DNA of 64,000 nt from Bostrychus sinensis (Eukaryota; Chordata; Actinopteri; Gobiiformes; Eleotridae). Where the stretch lies: the NCBI GenBank assembly GCA_020698575.1, contig CM036239.1:44481763-44545762 (forward strand). The letters are read 5' to 3'. The first letter of the stretch is position 1. Each line of letters opens with the position of its first letter. A program made the translations under genes and the position numbers. Under the pieces are notes generated by a model. It worked only from the letters and a program-made list of their open reading frames with translations, was not told the origin of the DNA and made no database searches. Positions 11,995 to 23,878 of this stretch are shown here, piece after piece.

Positions 11995-12693
11995 CAGGGG
12001 TCGGCAATCCCTTGCCCAGGGGCCAAACTTGGCCCTTCAGCCAGATAAAGTTGGCCCGCATCAACTTTCATACTCTAATGTGTAATGTGTTTATTAATTG
12101 CTATAACTTTAATAGCATTTAATCCCGTGGAGCTGTCAGTGAATGAAGCTGCTGTAAGACCCTATTTGCAAACATACAGCTCTCTGTCATGGTTTCATGG
12201 TTTTAGTTGCCTCCAATCAATAAATAGCAAGCATTCTATCTTGTGACTTCCTTCTGTCATAGTTACCTTTGCCTTTATCCAATAAGTATCACATTTTATC
12301 ACGTGAACTAAGCCTGGGCTAAACAGCACATTCATTAATGAATGATGTGTAGGCCTACTCCAGACTTGTAAATGGTACTATTTGTTTTGCTTAATTCCTT
12401 GCCAAACAGGTCCTGTCTTTTTCAGGATGATGGGGTAATTATTTTATATTCATAATAAATATGTTGGCAAAATTAACTCTTTTATGTTAGTCATAATGAT
12501 GACAGCTATACTTGCTTCACGTTGGATAACTAAAACTACCTCAAATTCTATATATTTTGTATATATAATTGAACATGCTAATATATGTTCATTTAAAGCT
12601 GCCAAGGAATCATGACAGAAACTCTATGTTCATTCATGCGGCCCGCCATCTGGTGGTTCAAAAATGATTTGTAATCAAACTTGTTGACCCCTG
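11995..12693. mobile_element. hAT-like element nested in the Tc1-like element
   Basis: Left end CAGGGGTCGGCAATCCCTTG, right end CTTGTTGACCCCTG. Interior blocks GGCCCGCATCAACTTTC and GCGGCCCGCCATCTGGTGG are typical of this class. Target duplications are not perfect (CGCATAGG before, CCGTAGGA after), so the insertion is old or my border is off by a base or two. Confidence 0.55.
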
Positions 12694-12803
12694 CCGTAGG
12701 ATACTGGTAGCCTGGCCAGCCAGACTGACCCACTTTTTTTTAAAAAGCAAAAGAGTGTGGATCTTCAGCCATAGACAGTGGTTTCCAGTTATATTGCCTA
12801 CAC

Positions 12804-13999
12804 CAGGGGTCACCAACTAAAATTCACCGAGGTCCAATTGGTGAAAATTTTCTCGCGCGAAGGTCCGGAGCATCACAATGTTGATTTGTACCTCAAAAAT
12901 AAATAAATAAAATCATTGTAGTCACATCAGTGTCTACATTATGGCAATAGCATTTTGCTAACATAAGCATCAGTTTAAAACTAGGGGATATCAAATAATA
13001 AAATAAAAAAGTTTTTTTTCTTATGTTAATCAAATACAGTAAAAAAAAAATCAAACAAAATGTTTTTATAATGGTCCTTGGCTCAGAACACAGGAGACAC
13101 AGGAGTTTAGAGCTGACCTCTGTTCCTTTCTACATCTGTCTCTCTCATTTCTCTGCTGTCTGTCTCACAGTCACCGCTCCATATGTTTCCAAATCCTCAG
13201 ATCTGATTGGCTGATAGCGTCACACGCAAGATTTTCTGTCTGCTTTTACGCAGGAGACGATTCACCCATTAAAACTAAAGTGGAACGTACTGCGCCTCAA
13301 AACACAGGTTTCCTCTTAATTCTCTGGTGAATATGAGGCAGCTCTGTCCTCTGTGGGACAGAGGGACAGACACCGAGAGGAGAGGGGTGAGCTGTGGGAC
13401 AGAGAGACACCGAGAGGAGAGGGGTGAGCTGTGGGACAGAGAGACACCGAGAGGAGAGGGGTGAGCCTCGACAGAGAGACACCGAGAGGGGAGGGGTGAG
13501 CCTCGACAGAGGGACACCGAGAGGAGAGGGGTGAGCCTCGACAGAGAGACACCGAGAGGAGAGGGGTGAGCTGTGGGACAGAGGGACAGACACTGAGAGC
13601 GGAGGGGTGAGCCTCGACAGAGAGACACCGAGAGGGCAGAGCCGCTCACAGCCTGTGTCGCCTCCTCTCTCGCCGCTCCGTAAAAACGAAACTTAAGTGT
13701 GTTGTAAACGGAACAGTCCTGTCCCTCCGCACTCAGTCTGGACCTACTCCTCTTATTCTGTTGGACAGTAACAGAAAACACAGCTGATTTAACCCCGCAC
13801 TGTTCATGTTAAAGTTTTAAAGCACCAGGATACGATGCTGTTGACGCGCAGCAGCGGCGCCTCTCTCGCGCCGCTGCGCTCCCGGGGAGTGAACAGGCTG
13901 AACGGGTTCGGGTCCGCGGAGTGGGACAGAGGTTCGGGTCCGGATGGGAGGGCATCTGGGTCCGGATTCGGACCGCGGTCCGCCTGTTAACGACCTCTG
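12804..13999. mobile_element. hAT-like element with perfect 8-bp duplication
   Basis: Starts CAGGGGTCACCAACT, ends TTAACGACCTCTG, flanked by identical GCCTACAC at 12796-12803 and 14000-14007. 1196 bp. It carries a purine-rich minisatellite (13351-13636) and a CpG-dense right part with a perfect 10-bp-stem hairpin (13851-13877). No transposase ORF; the 168-codon minus ORF is minisatellite translation. Confidence 0.85.
13351..13636 (+). repeat. GA-rich minisatellite, 35-41-bp units
   Basis: About seven to eight copies of a unit built from GACAGAGAGACACCGAGAGG and AGAGGGGTGAG, linked by either CTGTGGGA or CCTCGA, which accounts for the length classes. Purine-rich on the plus strand. Confidence 0.95.
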
Positions 14000-14598
14000 G
14001 CCTACACCTATATGTGCAGCCCGTCTTACAAAAGCAGAAGAAATCTCCTATAAAAAATAACCAACAGAACTTCAGCACTTTCCTTCATCACCTGTTGATT
14101 CTGCTGAAGTCTGTGTAGTTGTTTAGGCCTCTGTGTGTGTTTTGTCTTTGTCTTGTTGCCATTTTAACAACATTAATTATGTTCCATTGACATAACCACC
14201 ACATTCAAAGAAACTGACTTTTTCAGCAAGTCTTTGTACAACTGGCTTCTGCTGCTGTCCCCATTCAGAAATAAATACAGAATTGCTCATAATACAGTGT
14301 ATTTTGGTGTATGGCAAAACCAGCAACAGTCTAATTCTTTGTAGTGGCCAGGCTAGGTTACTGCATGTCACTGTGGCAGCCATTTTTGTGCCGCTCGCCC
14401 ACTCACAAGTCATAAAAAGGCTACATATATCATTTTTAAATGTACGCAGTTTTTCAGTTTTGGGTAACCTTAACCTCACCTATTTTTAACTTTTGGCAGT
14501 TCATGCTTTCAAGCTAATAACTGTACTTGAACTGCTAGAGTTTCTATAAAGCTATTTGAAAAAAATTGCGTGTTCTTAAACTTTTGATCGGTGGTGTA

Positions 14599-15798
14599 TG
14601 TTCAGAATGACAGCCCACCTCCTGATTTTTAATAGCAATTGTAGCTAAAGAAATGTATTAAAATTTCTTATTGCAAGAATCAGGTTATTGTGAGGTTATC
14701 TGTCAAAAGATCCACTCAGTGTGGTTCATAAATGTATAGGTCAAGATGTATATGACAAATAAATATGTAAAGTAGTTCTGTCCCTGATTTCCTCTATGAG
14801 TCATCACAGCAAATACAGTTGTATAGTTTAGGACAATCAGGATAAATCAGCTTGACGTAGGCTGCTTTCAAGTGGTGTCGGGTTTATACGATCTTCCGAC
14901 ATGAAAGAGCACTTGAACGCCCCACGAAGTCGTTTGATGGAGACAGTACATTGGAATTGTCAAAGCAGCATGAACTGTTCTAATGTCACTGACTTGTCAT
15001 TGGTGGAACTCAACAGCAAGTTTATTGTGAATGCTATTATTATGCTTTTGTTCACCTTTTGCAGTTTTTGACAAGGGAACGACATTATAACATGGTAGAA
15101 AGCTCAGAAAAGTCGAGTTTGTAAAATATATCCCTTTTAACGTAACAAATTCTGTGTGTTTTTATTTTAGATTCTTATTTTTTTTATTAGAAGCCACCAG
15201 CAGAAAAGTAAATCGAACTCCAATCATGGTGCACTTAAGTTGCATAAATGAGTTCTGCTCATCCAACATGCACTTTAAGGCAGCAATAGTGTCTATTAAT
15301 GTAGTCATAGTTAACCCTTACTTCATTGTCCCAGGGTTCAAACGAGTTCTCCCATGAAATGTTCAACAATATGAATCATGAGAGCGACAGATGAGATTTA
15401 AGATGTTGATTTTATTTTTTAATCTAAAAGGGACTGGCTGTTGGATAAGGGATTCCAGGGAAGCTATCAAGAAAGTCTATATTTTAGTGTTTCGCCATGG
15501 TGAAAAAAAAAAACCCTAAATAGAAATGGGGGTTGTAGAAGATGGGGTTGTAAATGTAATGTTCTGTGTTGCGTTAAATAAGAGCCATTATTGGAGTGCT
15601 CACTCAGTGCCTTTATTCCAGCTTTACACATTCACAGTGATAAATATTGTCCTTGTGTCTGTCTTATCCCATCATGCCTTAGTACTAACACCTCTACTGT
15701 AAGTAATGTGGGACAAAATGCATGTTGAAAATACAACGGGAAACGCTATGGGTAATAAGTAAAACAGCACAGCCCTGGTAAAATCGGGTGGTATCACT
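14599..15798. other. no gene seen; family A fragment
   Basis: Mostly unremarkable AT-rich sequence. At 15077-15140 the right end of a family A element is visible (ATTATAACATGGTAGAAAGC ... TATCCCTTTTAA). No coding evidence. Confidence 0.45.
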
Positions 15799-16870
15799 TT
15801 AAAGGCCCACTATACCTGAATTTTTGAGAATGTGAAAAAAGTCAGATTTAAAAATGTTTTCCTGTCTTTTATATATTTGTGTTTTATTTTGTTTAATGTC
15901 ATATTTTGCTTCTTTTTTTTCTGTCACAGTTTTTTTGTTTGTTTATTTTGTTTTGTTTTGTGGTGTAAGTAGAGCCAGTGCTGGAACTGGGACCTTTCCA
16001 GTTGCACCTCCATTACTCCAGTGTGAAAAAGACATGCACAAGCTTGGACTACGGCCATTGAAAGTGTTCCTTAACTCAGTGTTTCCCAACCAGGGGTACA
16101 GGGACCCCCAGGGGTACGTGAGCACATTGCAGGGGGGTACTTGGAATTAGGAATTACTTCAAAGATAATCTATTTCAAAGCTAATTTAGAAATATATTTG
16201 CAATCTTTTTATATTAAACTATTTAAACTTATGAAAGACAAGCTCAAGTGTCTTAGAGAATGATAAAAACTGTTTAAGCATGATTTAGTTAGTTAAGTAA
16301 TGAATTTTGTTAGATATTTTAAGGTTTAATAGCTTCATTCAAAGGGGAGATATTAAAATAATTTTATTTTTCTTTGTATTCAATTTATTATGGGTTAAGA
16401 TTATTATTTTTAATAGTTTTATTATACATAATTTTTATTTTCAACATCAAGTATACAGTAAAATAAGAGTTTTTTTTATTTTATTTTAAAGGCAAACATT
16501 TTTTTTTACCTTGGAAAAAAAAATGCAGGAAAATGTTTTTTTGTCTACTTTTTGAAAAATCATCCACATGTATAAGTGAGGGGGTACTCAAGGCACAAAG
16601 AAAAGGCCCAAGGGGTACACAAGACAAAAAAGGTTGGGAACCACTGCCTTAACTGAATGGGACCACCACTTTCATTCTGAGCGTGTGATTGGTCAAAAAA
16701 TGTTGCCCGTGCTCTGGTTCCCTCTCTGTCAAAAACAGTTTATAATAAAGCCCAGATAAGGTCTCAGGGTCTAATTTTTTTCAAAGATGACTTTGTTATG
16801 CAGTGCTACTGACTGAATAATTAGTTTTCCTCAAACACATAGAAAAAAAAATTAGGTAGTGCAACTTTAA
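15799..16870. mobile_element. TTAA-flanked repeat, family D (filled copy)
   Basis: TTAA at 15799-15802 and 16867-16870. Without the hAT element inside it the length is about 494 bp, close to the 474 bp of the family member at 51717-52190. Shared segments: GAGAATGTGAAAAAAGTCAG, CTGGAACTGGGACC (CTGAAACTGGTATC there), GACTGAATAA. Piggybac-type by its TTAA flanks; no coding capacity. Confidence 0.65.
16077..16646. mobile_element. hAT element nested in family D repeat
   Basis: CAGTGTTTCCCAACC at the left and GGTTGGGAACCACTG at the right are 15-bp TIRs with one mismatch. Identical CCTTAACT flanks at 16069-16076 and 16647-16654 give a perfect 8-bp duplication. 570 bp, AT-rich interior, no transposase. 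Confidence 0.9.
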
Positions 16871-17932
16871 GTAACCAAGGGAATTCTGGGAAAGCAAAGT
16901 CACCAATAGGTGTGCAACACGTGCGTAGTATTCACTAATATAGACTTAATAAAATGTAGCATTCAAACATCTGCATAATACATTGAGAACGCGCTACAGA
17001 ACCCATGCATCTGAAACAACATCTGGCCAGTTTTTAAGAGTCATGGACAGTTTGCTGCAGGTGGTGCTGGGTGGGGGCTCATGTGGCTTATATGGAGCGT
17101 GGAAGTTTAAAAGGGTCAGTACATGTGGATACAACGGTGAGCTGGCTGTGGGGAGAGGGAAAAATGGCACTGCATCAGGGAAAGTCTGCATTCTTTCCAC
17201 ATTCCCTTACATACAATATCATCAGTGGAGCTATGCATATTCCCTAATAGATCAAGTTTAAAGTAAAGTATGTGATTTATTTATCTTTTTGCTTTTACAT
17301 TTTTTTGTGAGGTGGGGAGTTTAAACAAAATTGTATGTTAAAAAAGAAGCCTTATGCATTTAGGTTTTCATTTTAAGCTCTTTTTAGTTGGTGTCTAAAC
17401 TAAAGGTCTTCAACATAGAGGTTGCACATTTTTGATTAGTTGATTAGACATTTATTATATTTAGTTTATTTTTTTCTCCAAACTTTTTCTTGCACATTTA
17501 TATTTACATTGTACTCAGAATATAAACATTAACATGAGTCTAACATCTATGTTTACAAATAGCAGGGCCACCCTATTCACTGTAGTTTGCACTTGTTAAA
17601 TAAAAACCTGATATATGAATCTTGTATAGTTTAGTATGGAATGCACAAATAACAAGGTAGGACCAGTTTAATAGAAAACACACATGTATATAATATATAA
17701 CATTATGAATAAAGCAAGAGTCTAAGCAATAGAAAAAGTTGGGTGTCCCTGCGGCAGCTCTTAATTACTTTGCGGGACCTTGGCCTGAAAGAAACAGAGA
17801 GAAATGTAAAGTGAGTATTTCAGAGATATGTTAAAATCAATAGAGCAAAGGGGGAAGCAAGCATTTATGTGACATCTGCAAAACTCAGAGCTACATGTTT
17901 GAGCACTACACTTACTTACACTTAATTTGTTA
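16871..17932. other. no gene seen
   Basis: Two ORFs of 92 and 68 codons overlap on opposite strands at 16983-17261 in a locally GC-richer patch; neither shows a recognisable domain. The rest is AT-rich. No repeat ends noticed. Confidence 0.4.
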
Positions 17933-18307
17933 CAGTGGTTCTCAAACTTTCCACTCTGAAAATATTTGGCTTTTAAGTATTATCTTTGACAAGCTAACAT
18001 GTTTATAAATCCAACTGTTGGCTAAACAAAGGGATAAAATTGAGATTTGATTAGAAATATGTAATAAACAGGGACTTTATCAGGACTGCCAGGACTATAC
18101 GTGAACTAAACCAGGTCTAATTCAGGATTTAACTAGGACTAAACCAGAAGAACCCAACCAGGACTAAACTAAGACTAAGCTAGGAGTAAACCAGGGTTTA
18201 ACCAGGACCAAGCAATGGGCTACACTTCACTACTGGGCCAAAATCTTAAATCATCTAGAAGTCCATGTACCAAAAGTGGTTCCCGTACTACAGTTTGAGA
18301 ACCATTG
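17933..18307. mobile_element. hAT-like element with short 11-bp-type array
   Basis: CAGTGGTTCTCAAACTTTCC at the left, CAGTTTGAGAACCATTG at the right. Between them GGACTAAACCAG-like units (18090-18215) match the expanded array at 54985-55460, so this is the same family with fewer repeat units. The 8-bp duplication is not clear; the flanks share TGTTA. Confidence 0.65.
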
Positions 18308-18555
18308 TGTTAGTATTTTGAGGTGGTGAATTAGTATAATTTATGACATAAGTACGCAATTGAAGAGTGCAGATCTTCACCAGAGAACCATAAAAATTAG
18401 AAGTATAATCATTTGCTAACTGACTCCTTGTTATTGTCAGCAGTTCTTAAATGGTATTTCTTCTAGTGGTACATGGTTGCAGTTCAAGTACAGTTTTGTC
18501 CTCAATTTAGTCCCGGTTTAGTCATGCTGTTGTGGTCCTGGTCATGAGCCTGGTC

Positions 18556-18931
18556 TTCCATATTTTCCAGACTATTTTTCAATTTTTTTTCATAGTTTGG
18601 CTGGTCCTACCATCTACAGCCACGAGAGGGCGCTCTAGGCTTGTGACAACTACTATCAGTAGTATTCAGTGATGTAGAATGAGATCAGGAACTTCCTTAT
18701 CAGTAACTTGCTTGTTGGACTCGCTGGCTTATGTTCTTTATGCTTTATGCTGAAAAACTTGCCTTTCTAGATTAAATGTCTGCTCTTGGTCTTGGATTTT
18801 GTGAAATAAATTTCTATATAAAAGCAACTTATAGTCCAGTGCAACTTATATGTTTTTTTTCTCTTTATGACGCATTTTTTGACTGATGCGACTTATACTC
18901 CAGAGCAACTTATAGTCTGGAAAATACGGTA
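18556..18931. mobile_element. MITE with ATTTTCCAGACTA termini
   Basis: Left TATTTTCCAGACTA, right TAGTCTGGAAAATACGGTA as inverted repeats; interior has CACGAGAGGGCGCT and CGACTTATACTCC-like repeats. A widespread vertebrate non-autonomous element type; no coding capacity. Confidence 0.6.
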
Positions 18932-19036
18932 ATCCTTATTTTGTCCTTACTTACATGGATTTTTCATGGTTAGTTTTGATTTTGTTCCTCAGTTTAGGCC
19001 TGGATTAGTCAGGCTCATCTTAGTCCATTAAATATT

Positions 19037-19600
19037 ATTCTTAGGGCCCATTTACACTACAGCTCTGGCCAGGAAAATGCAACAGTCATGCTGCCTGCGA
19101 TTCAAATTTACACAAAAATGCTGAGGTGTGAAGAAAACAAGGGTTAGTTTAGACAGACTGTAGCACAACCTGCAGATGTCTACACACAGTGAGTAAACAG
19201 CAGAAGAAATCTTACTTCCGGTCTGTAACTTTTAAGATCTTGTGGTTTTCTGGAGCCATTCTCCTAAAGTCTTAGGTAAAAGTAAGTACTTGTATGTATT
19301 CTGACAGTTACTAGAATCAAATATGAGCCATAAAAGCTTTGTAGTTTGTGATTGTAGGTCAGCTGTTAGTCCAAAACACCTCTTCCATGCTTACAAAAGA
19401 TTATCAATTTGGATATGGAAACCCCGTCCTCATGTAAACAAAAGGCCAAAACACAATCAAACCTCATCTAAACAGCTCCTTAGACACATTATTTTATGTG
19501 GAGTTATATTGCAAAGAGACAGCATTGGGCCTCACAGTGGTACAAAATTCCTTCACAGATCCCTGAATCTGGATCTACACCAAAAACATAACTGACCATT
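19037..19600. repeat. dispersed repeat beginning GGGCCCATTTACAC
   Basis: TAGGGCCCATTTACACTACA resembles 24846-24870 (AGGGGCCATTTAGACGACAA). Both look like the end of one short non-autonomous family. The right boundary is unclear. No gene. Confidence 0.35.
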
Positions 19601-19779
19601 GACTTATCTTACAAACAAAAAAACAAACCCACGCTGGCCAAAAACATAACCTAACATTACATAACCTTTGCTAGGACTGGCACCAAGATGTGTAAAAAAT
19701 GGGTAGTGTTCCTTTAAGTTTAGTGGGAACATAGCCTCTAGTGTCCCCGCCATGTTTGGAAATAAGAGAAGTCCTTTTT

Positions 19780-20150
19780 GAGCTGTGGATGGTGGGAACG
19801 ATTATGTCCCCCTCTCTATCATGGAAAGTAACGCTCGGCAGCAATTTGTCCACCTGCACCTCTGAACAGCAGGCTTGGTAACAATTACTGGGCCAGGAAA
19901 GCAAACATTACAGAGTCATTACAATAATGATAGTAATTCAGGCCAGAGGAGAGTATGCTCCACGGGGCTCCCCTCCCCCCCGGCCCACCTTTGCCGCTCT
20001 CCCCTTCCCCAAATACTCAACTTCAGCTCCGCCATGTTGTTTTGGACCTTTTGCCCACAGTTTGAATGTTTTCTTATGCTGCTCAAACAATACTGTTATT
20101 GATGGTTTGTTTTTATTCCAGTGGATAGCACCATAAATCTCCATCTTGGG
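19780..20150. other. candidate conserved non-coding region
   Basis: Non-repetitive: AGCAATTTGTCCACCTGCAC (contains the E-box CACCTG), GGTAACAATTACTGGGCCAG, TCATTACAATAATGATAGTA, then a C-rich tract. Several ORFs on both strands (66-78 codons) have no recognisable features. The role is inference. Confidence 0.25.
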
Positions 20151-20538
20151 GTTAAATAAGGCAATATTTACTCTAATATTGCCAATAATATATCAGACCA
20201 GGATTTGGATTAATAAATGTATTTATACAATTATTAAAGCTCATTACTTAAAGGGGTTAGTGAGGGGATAGCTCACTATGTTATAAATGTGAAATTTTGA
20301 ATAGGCATGTTATTTCCTGTACTGGGTTGGAGAGTTACTGCTGCAAATGGAGCAATGGTTACAATAAAATTTTAATATTTAAAATTGCTATTGCTAATGA
20401 CCATTTAAAGTGCTGTTCATAAAGTGTGTTTGTGAGATGCAGCTGGAAATTAGTTTCAAAGGCACTTGTATTTATATTATATATTAATAATATATAATTA
20501 ACAATAAAAAGTGGTAGGGGTTAACTATTCGTTTACTA

Positions 20539-20836
20539 CAGAGGTTCCCATAGTGGGGTCCAGGGGCCCTGGTGGGCTACAGAGATACTGCAGGGGGGGG
20601 CCGCCAGAGGTTGTCTACATTAAGTACATAAAAATAAATTGAGTTTAAAATTGTTTACACTGAAGTATAAATTAAATCATATAATTAAATAATTTTAGCC
20701 GACTGTGTTTTTTCTAATGCTTTTATAGAAATCTATGGGGAAAAACATGACATAGACTTTTGAGTATCTTAAAGTTTCACTGGAATGTCTGATTTTTTTA
20801 AGGGGCCTGTGTTGCTCTTTACTTTGAGAAAGGCTG
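20539..20836 (+). mobile_element. hAT-like element (GGTTCCCAxAGTGGGG family)
   Basis: CAGAGGTTCCCATAGTGGGG at the left and ACTTTGAGAAAGGCTG at the right. The interior includes ATTAAGTACATAAAAATAAA and TTGAGTTTAAAATTG. Same family as 30193, 32989 and 38799, but without the inner MITE, so it shows the unoccupied state. Confidence 0.6.
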
Positions 20837-22020
20837 ACTCACTCAATGTTTAGATTTTTTTTCTGCGCCCCAACTATATTGATATGCATTGCCTTGTATC
20901 AAATCTTATGGGCTTACAGGAGGTTTATATCAATACAAAACTGATATACACAGAAAAAAAAACACTTAAAGAAATGGATTATATCAGTATTAAGAATGTG
21001 CGTATTCAATCAAAACCAGATATGTCTTTTTGGACATTTGCACTTCTGATGAAAAAAGTTATATATATATTAGGGCCGGGAATCGATAAAAAAAAATAAA
21101 ATAAAATAATCGCAAATCAGAAAAAAATTAATCGTGATTAATTTTTTTTATTAATTGTTTTTATTAATCATATTATGAATTCACGTACAAACACAAAATT
21201 GTAAATTTAGAACAGTTATTTTGAATTAACCTTCACATACTTTACTGTAAACTTGTGCAATGCAAACAAAACTTGCAAAGAAAATAAATGAATAGTCTCT
21301 TTGAGACCTGTAACTCAGACAAAGTTTGCCTAAATAAGGTACAACCAACGAATACACAAAACTTACCAAAAAAAGCATGTTTAATCTCTTTTAGAACTTT
21401 AACAAAAATAAGTTTAATTCTTCAATTAATAACAATTGTTGAGGTTCACAACAGTGTAAATACTATGAACTGTGTTACTCCAGTGGTAATTGAACTCATC
21501 CTTGCATAGACTGCACATAACTTTTGTTTTGTCTATATTGCTGTCTGGTGACGATTTGAAGCAGGCAAGCAAGCATGTTGCTTTAGCTCGTTCACTTGTT
21601 GCATTAGGCTCGTTCCAGATGAACTGCGCCTCGCCTGGATTGTGAACGAGAGTGCACAGCCGCAATGAAAGGAGGGGAAATACACCTGTACTGAAGTCGG
21701 ACAGTTTGTGGCTCAGATCACGCACCATCACGCCCCAAATCCACTTCTCGCGTGTGTTGGTTTATCCAGGTCAAAACTGTAACTTTAGTCTCTATTTTTT
21801 TTTAAAAAGAGGCGGGTGAAGAAGGAGAGGAGGGCAGTGAAGTGTCGTGCGTTACATTTCTGATCAGCACCAAACTCAGATCCATTCACCTGTCCGTTCA
21901 CCGCTGACAGGGGGGGCGTTTTCCCATCATGCACTGAGCCGTGCAGCCTCCGCAGTTGCTCCTGATGAACTGCGGCGGCTCAGGCACTGGTCTCGTTTGG
22001 ATCTCACGGTGACCGTCGCA
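20837..22020. other. repeat-rich, no gene
   Basis: At 21070 TAGGGCCGGGAATCGATAAA with AATCGTGATTAAT resembles the TAGGGCTGGGCAAT-type fish MITE. At 21601-21780 TAGGCTCGTTCCAGATGAAC and CTCGCCTGGATTGTGAACGA are shared with 27466-27600. ORFs at 21426-21731 and 21847-22146 are chance within repeats. Confidence 0.45.

Positions 22021-22023
<3 letters not shown>

Positions 22024-22085
<62 letters not shown>
22024..22085. repeat. (TA)n microsatellite
   Basis: About 31 perfect TA dinucleotides; self-complementary. It produces the YIYIYI-type ORFs on both strands, which are not genes. Confidence 0.98.
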
Positions 22086-22088
<3 letters not shown>

Positions 22089-22431
22089 GAAAGTGCGTGC
22101 ACATTGTTACCATTGTTTTGTGCTCCTCAGTGACAGTACGCATTGACTTACTTTAGCTCTGAACAATTATAAATATGTGTTTTTCCCACCACATAACCTA
22201 TATCCACTGAAAATGCATGATGCCATGAGTGTGTATGTGAGTGTGTGGTGAGCAATGAGCCCTTTGAGCTCTGTTTTTGTGCAGGTCGTGCACTTTCAGG
22301 GCAGCGCACCCCATCTCTGAGGGCTAAGGCCAAAAAAGTACACTATAAAAGCATAGAGCGCAAGCAAAGGTAATAGCACTGAAGAATCAATGTATTATTG
22401 TACAAAAACAGTAATAATAGTTTAAAAGTAT

Positions 22432-22694
22432 CAGTAACACTTCAGAATAGCTTACCACTGTTAAGCATTCATAAATATGTAATTAACAGTAATTACTAAT
22501 ACTGAAATAATGCTGCTATGTATCAATTTACCTGAGCTTACTTCTCCAGAATAAAAGTTAATAACAATGTTTATAACCAAAGGTGTTTGTTAATGCTGAA
22601 GTAATGCTTTGTAAATAAGCTATTAACTGTTCACTAATCCCTAACTTATCCTTAAGTAAAGCTTAATAGTGTGAGTTATTCCAAAGTGTTACTG
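22432..22694. mobile_element. MITE with CAGTAACACTT termini
   Basis: CAGTAACACTTCAGAATA at the left; the right end, reversed, reads CAGTAACACTTTGGAATA (two differences in 18). AT-rich interior. Best-preserved copy of the family also at 53155, 53466, 29889 and 42596. Confidence 0.7.
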
Positions 22695-23139
22695 AAGTAA
22701 TAAGTTGATGACCACAAGGCAATAAGCAGTCACATTCATTCCTTCATTTATTATTATTTACTTCTTATTCCCATAAAGGATTGCACATGGCTGGAGCTTA
22801 GCAACTATGGGCCTGACAACCATTCACTGTCACATTCATTCACTATACTGGGAAATTTAGATTCACTAATTATTAAAAGAAGCCAGACTACACAGTTCCC
22901 GACATAACCCTCTCTATTTATGCAGGCTTGGGATTGGCACAAAGAGTAACTTGCGCTACCCTTTGGCCCTTCATTACTACTAATTACTACCAACTCAATT
23001 ATTATCCAAAAAAAAGGTCTAAAGTATACCAAAGAAAAGTGATGAATGTATAATGACATTTTGATTAACTACTGGCATGCTGAGAAATAAAGTTCTTATT
23101 TTCGGGGCATGTGAAAGTGGCCTGTCCCATGAGTGAGGA

Positions 23140-23530
23140 GGAGGAGGGGGGGTGGGGTGGGGGGGCACCAGACGACAGGGCTGGGTCTCACTCCTGCCAG
23201 GCTGCTGCTGTAGGAACGTATTTATGTTTCAGAAAAGCTGCAGACAGTGCCAAGACATTATCCAAGAGGCTATAATGGAGTCTGCTGGTGCTGGTGCTGC
23301 TGCTGCCATCCAGTCTGGAAAACATCTGAAAATCTTTGTTATGAGAGGAGCGCACCAGCGGACCTGTGTTTTCCATTTGGAGGCAGCTGAGTCAGTGTGG
23401 GAGGACTTGAGCGCATGATAAAATAGGTTATGAAATAAGAAAAATGGCTGCAGTCAGAGTCTCCTGGGTGGGCCCAAGAAAACGTGACATGTCAAGTCTG
23501 CCATGGATTAATTTTGCATTTCTCAGCAGT
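23140..23530. other. candidate conserved non-coding region
   Basis: Non-repetitive and balanced in composition: CAGTGCCAAGACATTATCCA, GGCTATAATGGAGTCTGCTG, GGAGGCAGCTGAGTCAGTGT. An 88-codon plus ORF (23152-23418) has no recognised domain. A poly-T of about 24 nt follows at 23530-23553. The role is inference. Confidence 0.28.
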
Positions 23531-23878
23531 TTTTTTTTTTTTTTTTTTTTTTTGCATAAGGGTTAGACTGATATATGAGGCCATTAAGGATCAGTCATAA
23601 CTCTCTGCTTTGATACAAGGATTTTATTATTGTTTTCTTGTGTGGGGTTTAAATTAGCAGGGATAAAAGTGTAATGAATGGCAGATGACAGTGACTGAAG
23701 GTGTTTCATTTGGCACTATCACATTAGTAGAAAGAATTAGTTACAATTGTTAAGAGTGAATGACATTTTTTTTCTAAGTCTATTTTTGCTGAACGACACG
23801 CAGCTTCTTTAGAGGCCACACACATGATCTCAAACATCCATCCACCAGAGGAGAAAAGGCCAATACTGAACAGTTATC

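Larger units (their letters stand above)
11612..14598. mobile_element. Tc1/mariner-like element with nested insertions
   Basis: TA at both borders (11612-11613 and 14597-14598). TIRs TACACTACTGGTCAAATGTT and, inverted from the right end, TACACCACCGATCAAAAGTT: 24 of 29 positions match over the longer alignment (my count). After subtracting the two internal hAT elements and their duplications about 1.08 kb remains, the normal size of a Tc1-like element. No intact transposase: the interior is degraded and includes family C sequence at 14050-14340. Confidence 0.65.

Noticed and set aside
13275..13781. 168-codon minus ORF with repeated SRCLSV-type units
   Set aside because: It is the translation of the GA-rich minisatellite inside a hAT element; three frames are open for the same reason. 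No gene context.
21847..22146. ORFs on both strands with long YIYIYI runs
   Set aside because: They come from the (TA)n microsatellite at 22024-22085.
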